NCBI RefSeq assembly: GCF_050389805.1
Contig: NZ_CP130945.1
Coordinates: forward strand, 2,604,001-2,668,000
Direction of reading: 5' to 3'
Length of the DNA: 64,000 bases
Origin: Bacillus_BD sp050389805
GTDB taxonomy: Bacteria > Bacillota > Bacilli > Bacillales > Cytobacillaceae
A program made the translations under genes and the position numbers. The notes beneath the pieces are model-generated. The model ran no database searches. It was not told the DNA's origin and was given only the letters and a program-made list of their open reading frames with translations. This document shows, in pieces, positions 26,052-34,349 of the stretch (positions are counted from its first letter, which is position 1; each line of letters opens with the position of its first letter).

Positions 26052-26861
26052 ATGAATAGACTTGAAAGTGCTATTAAAATAGATGGATTACGAAAAGTTT
26101 TTACCCGTAAAGGGGAAGAAATTGTCGCCATTAAAGGAATTGACCTTGATATAAAAGAAGGGGATTTTGTTAGTGTCGTAGGTCCGAGTGGATGTGGGAA
26201 AAGTACGTTCCTTCATATTGTTGGTGGTTTTATAGACAAAACATCTGGCAAAGTATTGGTAAAAGGAAATGAAGTGGATAAACCTGCACCAGACCGAGGA
26301 ATGATGTTCCAAGAGTCCACCCTTTTTCCTTGGCGAAAAGTATTTGGGAATGTGGCGTGGGGTCTTGAAATGCAGAACCTGCCGAAAAAAGAAATTCATG
26401 AACGTGTTGAACATTTACTCAAACTTGTTGGGCTCTGGGAGTTTAAAGATCATTTACCTTCTGAATTATCAGGGGGAATGAAGCAACGTGTATCACTTGC
26501 TAAAGTATTGGCATTTAACCCAGAGGTATTATTAATGGATGAGCCATTTGGTGCTCTTGACTCTCAAACAAGAGAAATAATGCAAGTTGAGTTATTAAGA
26601 ATTTGGTCCGAAGCTAAAAAAAGCGTCCTTTTTGTTACACATGACATTGAGGAAGCAGTCTATTTAAGTGATTACGTCGTTGTGCTTACAAAACGACCAT
26701 CAACTGTAAAAGAAATTATTAAAGTTGAACTGCCAAGACCACGTGATTTGTCTATACGAAAATCTTATGAATTTATTGATTACCGCAATTATATATGGGA
26801 TCTTTTACACGGTGAGGAGAACGTAAAAGGTTTTAGCAGGAGCGTTTCAAATGCAAATTAA
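26052..26861 (+). CDS. SsuB/TauB-type ABC transporter ATP-binding protein
   Basis: This 269-residue ATPase has Walker A GPSGCGKST near 43-51, the Q-loop MFQESTLFPW (typical of the nitrate/sulfonate/taurine importers), signature LSGGMKQR and Walker B LLMDEPFGALD followed by the H-loop FVTHDIEEA. It energises the importer with the lipoprotein upstream and two permeases downstream. RBS AAAGGAGGT is placed well. Its end overlaps the first permease by 11 bp. Confidence 0.93.
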   Translation: MNRLESAIKIDGLRKVFTRKGEEIVAIKGIDLDIKEGDFVSVVGPSGCGKSTFLHIVGGFIDKTSGKVLVKGNEVDKPAPDRGMMFQESTLFPWRKVFGNVAWGLEMQNLPKKEIHERVEHLLKLVGLWEFKDHLPSELSGGMKQRVSLAKVLAFNPEVLLMDEPFGALDSQTREIMQVELLRIWSEAKKSVLFVTHDIEEAVYLSDYVVVLTKRPSTVKEIIKVELPRPRDLSIRKSYEFIDYRNYIWDLLHGEENVKGFSRSVSNAN

Positions 26862-27621
26862 TTTTAAAAAAAGTCTCTTTGTTATTTATTCACTGATCGA
26901 GCTCGCTGTTCTCCTTTTATTATGGTATGTCTTATCTTTAACTTCTTGGTTTCCTTCTTATCTTTCAGATCCGGTAACCGTTATTACGTATTTGCTTGAG
27001 ATGTTTCGAAGTGGAGAAATTTTCCCTCACATTAGTGTAAGTCTATACCGGACATTAGTAGGGTTTGTGTATGTCGTCATGTTAGGTACCGGACTAGGCA
27101 TTATCGCAGGTTTTTTTAAATCAATTGGTAAATTCTTTGATCCACTCGTGTCTTTTTTAAATCCGATTCCGAAAATTGCTTTGCTTCCAGTTTTTCTTGT
27201 CTGGTTTGGTGTAACTGATATTACGAGGATTTTAATTATTTTTTCCTCGGCCTTTTTCCCTTGTTTTATTGCAACGCTTGATGGGGTTCGCAATGTAAAT
27301 AAAATGTTCCTATGGTCTGCAGAGAATATGGGGGCAAGTAAGTTTCAACAATTATATAAAATCGTACTACCAGCAGCATTACCGAAAATATTCGATGGTT
27401 GGCGTGTTGCTTTAGCGCTTACATTTACGATGATGTTCTCTTCAGAAATGATTGGGACTTCAACGGGGCAGGGACTTGGATTTTTAATTTTAAATGCGGA
27501 TTCATTTGGAAGAACGGATATTGTCATAGCATCTGTCGCAGTGATTTCACTATTAGGCTTGATTTTTGATCGACTTCTCATGTTGGTACAAAAACGAGTT
27601 TTGTGGTGGAATGAGCGGTAA
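26851..27621 (+). CDS. SsuC-type ABC transporter permease 1
   Basis: This 256-residue permease has about six transmembrane helices and the binding-protein-dependent transport signature (ENMGASKFQQLYKIVLPAALP, the EAA loop) near 155-175. TLVGFVYVVMLGTGLGI and FLNPIPKIALLPVF are typical of the SsuC family. Two different permeases in one operon suggest a heterodimeric channel instead of the more common homodimer. It starts inside the ATPase gene. Confidence 0.92.
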   Translation: MQINFKKSLFVIYSLIELAVLLLLWYVLSLTSWFPSYLSDPVTVITYLLEMFRSGEIFPHISVSLYRTLVGFVYVVMLGTGLGIIAGFFKSIGKFFDPLVSFLNPIPKIALLPVFLVWFGVTDITRILIIFSSAFFPCFIATLDGVRNVNKMFLWSAENMGASKFQQLYKIVLPAALPKIFDGWRVALALTFTMMFSSEMIGTSTGQGLGFLILNADSFGRTDIVIASVAVISLLGLIFDRLLMLVQKRVLWWNER

Positions 27622-27633
27622 AGGAGGAACGAG

Positions 27634-28383
27634 ATGACAACAGTATGGAATTTTGTAAAGAAGTATCAAGCTTTATTTTGGGTTGCTGTTCTTTGGCAAG
27701 CGTTTGCGTTGTCAGGTATGTTTCCAGAACAACTTTTTCCAGGATTAGAAAAAATACTTCTCGTATTTAGTGAGTTCATTATTATGAGTGAGTTATGGGT
27801 TAATATTTCAATAACTTTATATCGGATACTTGCAGGGTTTGCGCTTGCAGCCATTGTAGGGATCCCAATAGGGATAATCATGAGTCGCTATTCCATTTTT
27901 GATCATCTCATGCAGCCAATTTTTACCGTTGGATATCCAATTCCGAGGGTTGCTCTTTATCCCATTTTTGTATTGCTATTCGGGATTGGGTCAGGATCAA
28001 AAATATTCACGATTTTCTTAGAATGTATCTTCCCTATCGTTGTTAATACGTATGCAGGGGCGAAAAGGGTTAACCACCTTTATATCTGGTCTGGCCAAAA
28101 TATGGGGGCCGACAGTCGTCGGTTGTTTTGGAAAGTATTTTTACCAGGAACGATGCCAGCCATTTTTACAGGTTTTCGGATTGCACTACCGATTGCAGTA
28201 GTCATTGCCGTATTAACAGAAATGATTAGCTCCAGTAATGGTATTGGATATATGTTAACCTATTATTCAGCATCTTTATCACAAAGCAGTGTCCTAGCGG
28301 TTGTGATTTTTGTGTCACTCTTTGGTTATGCACTAGACCGAATACTACTTCTTATTAGAAACCGATTTGTTTATTGGTCATAA
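27634..28383 (+). CDS. SsuC-type ABC transporter permease 2
   Basis: This 249-residue permease is homologous to the preceding one, with the parallel text YRILAGFALAAIVGIPIGI, GYPIPRVALYPIFVLLFGIG and the EAA loop QNMGADSRRLFWKVFLPGTMP. About six helices are visible. It begins 12 bp after permease 1 with RBS AAAGGAGG and ends just before a strong terminator, closing the importer operon. Confidence 0.92.
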   Translation: MTTVWNFVKKYQALFWVAVLWQAFALSGMFPEQLFPGLEKILLVFSEFIIMSELWVNISITLYRILAGFALAAIVGIPIGIIMSRYSIFDHLMQPIFTVGYPIPRVALYPIFVLLFGIGSGSKIFTIFLECIFPIVVNTYAGAKRVNHLYIWSGQNMGADSRRLFWKVFLPGTMPAIFTGFRIALPIAVVIAVLTEMISSSNGIGYMLTYYSASLSQSSVLAVVIFVSLFGYALDRILLLIRNRFVYWS

Positions 28384-28395
28384 GATTGAGGTTGA

Positions 28396-28438
28396 GACCC
28401 CTAGTTGCTTATTCGTTGCTATCTAGGGGTCGTTTGTA
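28396..28438 (+). terminator. Terminator of the SsuABC-type operon
   Basis: GACCCCTAG (28396-28404) pairs with CTAGGGGTC (28423-28431); GTTTGTATTTT follows. Confidence 0.85.
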
Positions 28439-28445
28439 TTTTAAA

Positions 28446-28523
28446 ATTATTCAGTAAATAATTATAACAAAAAATACTAATATGCTGATATAATAAAAAA
28501 AACGATGTTTTTTATTTAAAACA
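28446..28523. promoter_or_regulatory. Promoter region of the hydrolase-IclR unit with both palindromes
   Basis: A weaker AATATTCAGAATATT match (11/15, ATTATTCAGTAAATA, 28446-28460) is centred 36 bp before a TATAAT -10 (28489-28494); ATAACA is a poor -35. TGTTTTTTATTTAAAACA (28506-28523) is the downstream operator copy. Confidence 0.6.
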
Positions 28524-28543
28524 AAAAAGGGGTTGTGACAAAA

Positions 28544-29329
28544 ATGCCATTCATTCAAGTTGATGATTTATCCATTCATTTTGAGATGGCCGGAACAGGG
28601 GAACCTGTTGTTTTTTTGCACGGATTATCCAATAACTCACAATCATGGAGACGACAAATGGAAGGCCTAAAGAATCATTTTAAAGTAATTGCCTGGGATG
28701 CTCCGGGATATGGTCTAAGTTCTGATCCAAAGAAAGAATTTCGATATTTCTCAGAATTTGCGGATGCATTAAAGGGGTTCATTGAACAGTTGCCTTATGA
28801 TTCGGTATATCTTGTAGGTCACTCAATGGGGGCTTGTATTGCAGTTGATTTTACAGACCGTTATCAAGACAAGGTCAAGGCATTAATCCTTGCTGATGCC
28901 ACGAGGGGGTCAGCAGCTTTAACAGAAGAGGTCAATGAGAAAAGACTTCGTGATCGTCTACATTCGATCGAAAATTTAAAGCCGAAAGAAATGGCAGCAA
29001 ATCGAATACATGCTCTATTAGGAGATCATCCAAGTGAAGAAGTGAAAAGAGAAGCCCAAGAAATTATGGGACAAGTAAGGCTTGCTGGTTACAGAGGGGT
29101 GGCTTATTCATTGTATCATGTAAACCAAATGGATATCCTTCCAAGGATTACGGTTCCAACCTTGATTATTTGTGGTGAAGAAGATCGAGTTACACCTGTT
29201 AGTGAATCCCAGGTGTTTCATGAGAAGATTCCCCATTCACAAATGGTTACCATTCCAAAAACAGGTCATTTATGTTATCAGGAAGATGCAAGTACATTCA
29301 ATCAGCATGTGATGCAGTTTTTCAAGTAA
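28544..29329 (+). CDS. Alpha/beta hydrolase, probable ring-cleavage product hydrolase
   Basis: The start is ATG 28544, 11 nt after AAAGGGG; the in-frame GTG at 28535 is too near that site. The 261-residue protein has an oxyanion motif FLHGLSNN, nucleophile GHSMG (Ser94), Asp214 in EEDRVTP and His242 in TGHLCY, a complete triad. Such hydrolases cut C-C bonds of meta-cleavage products or ester and lactone bonds. An extradiol dioxygenase lies 3 kb downstream under the same kind of promoter, which supports a C-C hydrolase role. An esterase or enol-lactonase cannot be excluded. Confidence 0.86.
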   Translation: MPFIQVDDLSIHFEMAGTGEPVVFLHGLSNNSQSWRRQMEGLKNHFKVIAWDAPGYGLSSDPKKEFRYFSEFADALKGFIEQLPYDSVYLVGHSMGACIAVDFTDRYQDKVKALILADATRGSAALTEEVNEKRLRDRLHSIENLKPKEMAANRIHALLGDHPSEEVKREAQEIMGQVRLAGYRGVAYSLYHVNQMDILPRITVPTLIICGEEDRVTPVSESQVFHEKIPHSQMVTIPKTGHLCYQEDASTFNQHVMQFFK

Positions 29330-29379
29330 ACTAGTAAAATAAGATAAAATTAGATTGTAATATAAGGGGGATGAAGAAA

Positions 29380-30162
29380 ATGGCAGAGGGTGAGAAAAAT
29401 CGGTATAATTCCAATTCTTTAGAGCGTGGATTAGAAATATTAACCCTGTTTAATGGAGAAGAGAAAACATTATCATTGGCAGAGATTGCGGCTAAATTAG
29501 GTGTAAGTCGGACGGTACCGTACCGGCTATTATATACACTTCAATCATTGGGGTATCTTCGTCAAGATGAACATACGAAACGCTATGAATTAACACCAAA
29601 AGTGTTAGAATTAGGATTTTCTTATTTAAGTACATTAAAGCTGCCAGAAATTGCACAGCCTTACCTTGATGGTATTCGTGATGAGCTAGGGTCCTCTTGT
29701 CACATTTCTATTTTGGAAGGGAATGAAGTGGTATATGTAGCTAGTGCACCTGCAAGGGGAATTGCAGCGATTAACGTGAGCATCGGGATGAGATTGCCTG
29801 CGCACGCAACAGCAAATGGAAAACTGCTTCTTGCTTTTCAAAAGAAGGAGAAATTGAATCATATCCTTAACCAAACGGATTTAAGCCGGTATACGGATCA
29901 AACGTTTACGTCTATTGCTGATTTGGAACAAGAGCTGCAATTGATTAAAAACAATGGGTATTCCCTTTCAAAAGGCGAGCTGCGCAGTGGAATACAGTCC
30001 ATTGCGGCACCTATTTTTGGTCGTGGTGGTAATATTTTGGCAGCGATCAATGTTGTTGCGACCGATTCCACCTATAATGAGAAAACAATTGAGGAAATTG
30101 TGCTTCCGAAAATAGTAAAAACCGCAAATAAATTAACAAGTTATATGGGGTATTCTCAGTAG
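29380..30162 (+). CDS. IclR family transcriptional regulator
   Basis: The start is ATG 29380, nine nt after AAGGGGG; the ATG at 29371 directly touches that site. The 260-residue protein has the N-terminal winged helix (SLERGLEILTLF, SLAEIAAKLGVSRTVPYRLLYTLQSLGYL) and the IclR effector domain (GSSCHISILEGNEVVYVA, LPAHATANGKLLLAF, ELRSGIQSIAAPIFG). IclR proteins sense small aromatic or organic acids. Cotranscribed with the hydrolase, it is the nearest candidate to read one of the two palindromes found before four neighbouring units, including its own. Which one it reads is not decided by the sequence. Confidence 0.92.
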   Translation: MAEGEKNRYNSNSLERGLEILTLFNGEEKTLSLAEIAAKLGVSRTVPYRLLYTLQSLGYLRQDEHTKRYELTPKVLELGFSYLSTLKLPEIAQPYLDGIRDELGSSCHISILEGNEVVYVASAPARGIAAINVSIGMRLPAHATANGKLLLAFQKKEKLNHILNQTDLSRYTDQTFTSIADLEQELQLIKNNGYSLSKGELRSGIQSIAAPIFGRGGNILAAINVVATDSTYNEKTIEEIVLPKIVKTANKLTSYMGYSQ

Positions 30163-30178
30163 AATTCATGTCATGTCT

Positions 30179-30252
30179 GGTGTCAAACAACCACTCAAAA
30201 ACAATCATTAGCGAATCATGCTAACGATTGTAAAGGGGTGTTGACACCTTTT
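30179..30252 (+). terminator. Two-level terminator after the IclR gene
   Basis: Outer arms GGTGTCAA (30179) and TTGACACC (30241-30248) enclose CAATCATTAGC / GCTAACGATTG with one mismatch. TTTTCTATTT follows. Confidence 0.75.
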
Positions 30253-30307
30253 CTATTTCATGGTCAGGTAATTGTTTTACAGACGACGGAATGTTTTAAA
30301 ATATCAG

Positions 30308-30392
30308 AAAATTTGGAATAAAATTGTTGACTGTAAGATAATTTCATTTTAAAATTTAAATATACACAAAACGATGTTTTGTATATAAAACA
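30308..30392 (+). promoter_or_regulatory. Promoter region of the MFS gene with both palindromes
   Basis: TTGACT (30327-30332), a 17-bp spacer and TAAAAT (30350-30355) form the promoter. A weak copy of the upstream palindrome (AAAATTTGGAATAAA, 30308-30322) is centred 35 bp before the -10. A perfect TGTTTTGTATATAAAACA lies at 30375-30392. Confidence 0.68.
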
Positions 30393-30468
30393 TTATTTTT
30401 TGATAAGGAGGGCATCTTATTTCTTACAAATATATTCTATTTTTAGGTAATGAAGGGAGAGAGTATTG

Positions 30469-31743
30469 ATGAAAAACAATAAAAGATGGTTATACATTGC
30501 CGTACCCATATTTTTCTTTTGGTTCTTCGGTCAAATTGACAAATTAGGAATATCAGTTATACAGACGGATCCGGAATTTTTAGCGAATTTAGGTTTAACA
30601 GGCGATGATAAAAATGCGAAAATCGGTCTCATTACCTTTATTTTTACTATCGCGTATGCGGTATCAAATTTATTTTGGGGCGTTATCATTGATAAGTTAG
30701 GGGCAAGAAAAACAGCGATCATGGGGCTTTTTGTTTGGACAGCGACGATGATTATGGGAGCGCTATCAACTTCTTACGGAATGTTCTTGATTAGCCGGGT
30801 CATTCTTGGATTAGGTGAAGGGATGATGATTCCAGTATCAAGTAAATTTATAGCCAACTGGTTCCATAAAAGGGAGCTTGGACGAGCCCAATCTTCTTGG
30901 TTAGTAGGGAATTATCTAGGTCCAGCAATTGGAACAGTTATGTTAGTATCCATATTAGCAACCTTCCATTGGCAAGGTGCATTCTATGCTTTAGCTACTT
31001 TTAATCTATTTTTAAACATTCCGTTATTCCTATTTTTAACACGAGATAAACCGGAAGAACATCCTCGTCTAAGTAAAGAAGAATTAGCTTATATTCGTTA
31101 CGATGATGGAGAAGCAAAATCAGTTCAAAGTTTTTCACAGGATTCTCGGTACTGGATTACATGGTTTGGAATGTTAATGTCAGCGTTTCTATTCTTTGGT
31201 ATAAGCATTTGGCTTCCTACGTATTTAGTTGATGCGAAAGGATTTGAAAGGGAAGCAATGACTGGAATTACATCCTTGTCTTGGTTATTTGCTTTAGGAT
31301 TTGTTCTATTTTGTGGTTTCTTCTCTGATAAAACAGGGCGTCCAGGATTATTAGCTACCATCCTATTTGCCCTCACAGGAGTATTTTTAACCATTGCTAT
31401 GATTACCCAAAATCCATTAATTGCGGGATTAAGCATGGGACTTGCAATGGGTTGTCAAGGTGGAGTATTCCAATTAAGTAATTTATTTGTTGTTAAGTTT
31501 TCGACACCCGAAACCGCTGGCCGGGCTGCAGGGTTGATGGGTTTTACAAATATCATGGGTGGTTTTTCGAGCTATATTATGGGATTCATGAGGGATCTCT
31601 CAGGTGGAAGCTTTACAACTTCTTTAATACTACTTATTACAGCTGCCTTTTTAGGTTTTATTGCTTACCTATTTACAATAAAGAAAGAAGCGGATGAAGT
31701 AAATCAATTGAAAATGACCACACAAGAAGTGACGGTTTCATAA
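30469..31743 (+). CDS. MFS transporter, anion:cation symporter type
   Basis: This 424-residue protein has about twelve hydrophobic helices. The opening FFFWFFGQIDKLGISVIQTD, the loop WGVIIDKLGARKTAIMG between helices 2 and 3, and LGLGEGMMIPVSSKFIANWF are typical of the ACS/phthalate permease group, which takes up organic and aromatic carboxylates with protons or sodium. The start is ATG 30469 (TTG 30466 adjoins it). It stands alone between terminator and promoter but shares the regulatory palindromes with the catabolic units, so it likely imports the same class of compound. Confidence 0.9.
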   Translation: MKNNKRWLYIAVPIFFFWFFGQIDKLGISVIQTDPEFLANLGLTGDDKNAKIGLITFIFTIAYAVSNLFWGVIIDKLGARKTAIMGLFVWTATMIMGALSTSYGMFLISRVILGLGEGMMIPVSSKFIANWFHKRELGRAQSSWLVGNYLGPAIGTVMLVSILATFHWQGAFYALATFNLFLNIPLFLFLTRDKPEEHPRLSKEELAYIRYDDGEAKSVQSFSQDSRYWITWFGMLMSAFLFFGISIWLPTYLVDAKGFEREAMTGITSLSWLFALGFVLFCGFFSDKTGRPGLLATILFALTGVFLTIAMITQNPLIAGLSMGLAMGCQGGVFQLSNLFVVKFSTPETAGRAAGLMGFTNIMGGFSSYIMGFMRDLSGGSFTTSLILLITAAFLGFIAYLFTIKKEADEVNQLKMTTQEVTVS

Positions 31744-31783
31744 ATACCACGATAAATGTTTTTTTAAAATCAATATTAGTTTA

Positions 31784-31870
31784 AATTTTCAAAATATTTA
31801 GTATTGACAAAAAATATTATCAATAATAAAATGTAGTTAGATAATAAAACCTTGTTTTGCAAATAAAACG
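31784..31870 (+). promoter_or_regulatory. Promoter region of the cupin/extradiol operon with both palindromes
   Basis: AATTTTCAAAATATT (31784-31798, 13/15) is centred 36 bp before TAAAAT (31827-31832); the -35 is TTGACA (31804-31809) with 17-bp spacing. TGTTTTGCAAATAAAACG (31853-31870) is a copy of the downstream operator with one change. Confidence 0.72.
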
Positions 31871-31943
31871 TATTCAAGACGTCGGATCAACAATCCAATT
31901 ATGATGTTCATTATTGTTTTAAATAAAAGGAGGATGTTTTATT

Positions 31944-32480
31944 ATGACAACAAAAAAATTTTCAATTGAGGAATTTGAACAAAATTATGTAGCGAGATTA
32001 GAAACACGAAAGTTGGATTGGAATGTATTGAAATTCCAAGAGGAAATTGATCCGGCATATAAAAGAGCTCAAATGAGATATATCGGCCGTGGTGCAACTG
32101 CAAATGCTGATAAAAATACCATTCAAGCACAGCACTTTACATTAAGTACAATGGTTTTACCTCCTGGATGTGTAGGCCCCCTTCATTTGCATGATGACGT
32201 TGAAGAAGTATTCTTTATTTTAAGAGGTCAAGTAAAAGCGTTAATCCAAGCTGAAGAAGGCGGAGAAGTACATGAAATTCCTTTGAATGAAAGAGATTGT
32301 ATCTCAAGCCCTCCAGGTGTTTACCGCGGAATCAAAAATGACGGAGATGTGGAGGCATTAATGCTTGTCATGCTAGGTTCTCCTAAGCCAAATTTACCAA
32401 CATATCCAGTTGGAAGCGAACTTGAGGAGCTTCGTATAGCACGTGCGAAAGAAAGAGAAGCCATTATTAAAGGGGAATAA
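31944..32480 (+). CDS. Cupin domain protein
   Basis: This 178-residue protein has one conserved double-stranded beta-helix core. Motif 1 is visible as PLHLHDDVEEVFFILRG (two His and a Glu able to bind a metal) and motif 2 as the ISSPPGVYRGIKNDG stretch, where the usual His is replaced. It is the first gene of the operon that includes an extradiol dioxygenase, SDR, ThDP enzyme and aldehyde dehydrogenase. Cupins of this size in such operons act as small dioxygenases, isomerases or decarboxylases; which one applies cannot be told here. RBS AAAGGAGGA is well placed. Confidence 0.82.
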   Translation: MTTKKFSIEEFEQNYVARLETRKLDWNVLKFQEEIDPAYKRAQMRYIGRGATANADKNTIQAQHFTLSTMVLPPGCVGPLHLHDDVEEVFFILRGQVKALIQAEEGGEVHEIPLNERDCISSPPGVYRGIKNDGDVEALMLVMLGSPKPNLPTYPVGSELEELRIARAKEREAIIKGE

Positions 32481-32495
32481 TAGTTAAAGATCTGG

Positions 32496-32513
32496 AGGCT
32501 CCACTCGGAGCCT
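32496..32513 (+). other. Small intercistronic hairpin
   Basis: AGGCTCC (32496-32502) pairs with GGAGCCT (32507-32513) around a 4-nt loop, between the cupin and dioxygenase genes. There is no T-run; it may adjust mRNA stability. Confidence 0.55.
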
Positions 32514-32549
32514 TCGAATTCTATGGAAGAAAAAGAGGGAGGTATTGTG

Positions 32550-33467
32550 ATGTTAGGTATTACCCATTTAAGACATATTGGTTTGATTTGTCCAAATCTT
32601 GATAAACAGGCTCGTTTCTATGAAGAGGTTTGGGGGTTGGATCGAGTACCAGATACAGAAGGTGATACAGTCTATTTTCGAGGGGCTGGACCGGAGCATC
32701 ATATTTTAAGTCTATATCCTGGGGAAAATCGTGGTTTACATCATATAGCATTCGGCATGGTTGATAAAAACGCTGTGGATCGTGCTGCAGACATTCTTCA
32801 ATCTAAAGGAGTACGGATTATTCAAGAACCAGGTTATCTCGATGAAGCTGGGAAAGGATATGGTTTACGCTTTTTAGATCCAGAAAATCGCTGCATTGAA
32901 TTATCTGCATGGGTGGAAACGAATATAAAAGAGTGGACAAAGAAAAACGTAGATCCAATTAAATTAAATCATGTTGTTATGAATACAGCAGACCTTGATA
33001 TGATTACTGATTTCTATACAAATGTGGTTGGTTTTAAGGTAACAGATTGGAGTGAGCACCAAATGGTCTTCTTACGCTGTAATAAGAAGCACCATTCACT
33101 AGCCTTTAATCAAGATATTCATGCTTCCTGTAATCATATTGCATATGAAGTCAATTCAGTTGATGAATTGATGCGTGGGATCGCAAATGTTAGAGCCGCT
33201 GGTTTCCAGGAAATTTGGGGACCTGGAAGACACGGACCTGGAGATAATATTTTCTGTTATTTCCAAGATCCATCAGGATTTGTAATGGAATATACATGTT
33301 ATCTTGAAACGATTGAAGATGAGGCCGAATGGAAGGCTAGAGTTTGGAAGCGTGTGCCACACTTAATGGATCAATGGGGAATAGCTGGTCCACCAAAGCC
33401 GGAAACAAGAAAGAAAATGCAAGGGGAAGCAGATCCAGGTTGGGCGAGCGGATTCGTTTCTTCTTAA
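32550..33467 (+). CDS. Extradiol ring-cleavage dioxygenase (two-domain VOC type)
   Basis: The start is ATG 32550 after AGGGAGG (GTG 32547 adjoins); the ATG at 32523 has no RBS. The 305-residue protein has two VOC modules, the type I extradiol architecture. The C-terminal module holds the iron ligands His141 (LNHVVMN), His196 (CNHIAYEV) and Glu247 (FVMEYTC); the N-terminal module keeps RHIGLICPNL but no full metal set. It should open a catechol-type or hydroxylated N-ring diol next to the hydroxyls. It sits downstream of the importers and upstream of the Rieske and BphB-like genes that would make such a diol. Confidence 0.9.
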   Translation: MLGITHLRHIGLICPNLDKQARFYEEVWGLDRVPDTEGDTVYFRGAGPEHHILSLYPGENRGLHHIAFGMVDKNAVDRAADILQSKGVRIIQEPGYLDEAGKGYGLRFLDPENRCIELSAWVETNIKEWTKKNVDPIKLNHVVMNTADLDMITDFYTNVVGFKVTDWSEHQMVFLRCNKKHHSLAFNQDIHASCNHIAYEVNSVDELMRGIANVRAAGFQEIWGPGRHGPGDNIFCYFQDPSGFVMEYTCYLETIEDEAEWKARVWKRVPHLMDQWGIAGPPKPETRKKMQGEADPGWASGFVSS

Positions 33468-33513
33468 TAATAGAACAATAGATTACGAGTTTTTAAAGCG
33501 AGGGGGACTAGGG

Positions 33514-34305
33514 ATGGATTTAGGACTACAAGGAAAAGTCGCAGTAATTATGGGAGGGACCTCTGGGGTTGGCTTAAAAACGGCTGAAATGTTCCTGCAG
33601 GAAGGGGCAAAGGTTGCCATTTGTGGACGAAATGAAAGCCGAATGCAGCAAGCATACGAGGAGCTTCTAAAAATAGGCTCTTCCGAATCCATTTTTGCTT
33701 CGACATGTGATGTGATCAATAAAGAAGATGTGAATGAATTTATTAATAGTACAGCCAAAAAGTTTGGCGGTATTGATATATTAGTAAATGCTGCAGGCCA
33801 AAGTGTAATGGGGTATTTTTTCGATGTAACCGATGAGCAGTGGGAACAACAAATTCAGTTAAAATACTTTGCCATTATTTATGCGATTCGTGGAGCGTAT
33901 CCACATTTAAAAAATCGCGGAGGCGGTAGAATTATCAATATTAATGCTACTTTATCAAAAGAACCGGAGCGTCATATGGTAGCAACAGCAGCAACGAGAG
34001 CAGGACTAATGAATCTGAGTAAAACGCTATCCCAAGAACTTGCTCCAGATAATATTTTAGTCAACTCGGTCAGCTTAGGTGTTATTCGAACCGATCAGTG
34101 GGAAAGAAGAAGATTGAAAAATGCTCCAGAGCTAAGTGCCGAGGAGTATTATGAAGATTTAGCGAAAAAACGCAACATTCCCTTAGGGCGTGTTGGAGAA
34201 CCGGAAGAAGTATCAGCGGCCATTCTATTTTTAGCATCCAAACAGGCGAGCTATATTTCAGGTACAACTATTGAAACAGCTGGTGCTTTAGGAAAGGCAC
34301 TCTAG
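33514..34305 (+). CDS. SDR-fold protein lacking the standard catalytic Tyr/Lys
   Basis: This 263-residue protein has the SDR cofactor loop GGTSGVGLK, NAAG near 90, and the C-terminal GEPEEVSAAILFLAS...SGTTIETAG pattern. Where classical SDRs have YxxxK it reads T158-A-A-T-R162, and the serine loop is NINATLSKEPERH. Both catalytic residues are therefore absent. It may bind a nucleotide without classical dehydrogenase chemistry, use another residue, or belong to a divergent subgroup. It lies inside the extradiol-ThDP operon with RBS GAGGGGGA. Its role is unknown. Confidence 0.82.
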   Translation: MDLGLQGKVAVIMGGTSGVGLKTAEMFLQEGAKVAICGRNESRMQQAYEELLKIGSSESIFASTCDVINKEDVNEFINSTAKKFGGIDILVNAAGQSVMGYFFDVTDEQWEQQIQLKYFAIIYAIRGAYPHLKNRGGGRIININATLSKEPERHMVATAATRAGLMNLSKTLSQELAPDNILVNSVSLGVIRTDQWERRRLKNAPELSAEEYYEDLAKKRNIPLGRVGEPEEVSAAILFLASKQASYISGTTIETAGALGKAL

Positions 34306-34349
34306 TAATATTTTTCTATAAAAATATGAATTAAAGGTAGGAGTCCACT

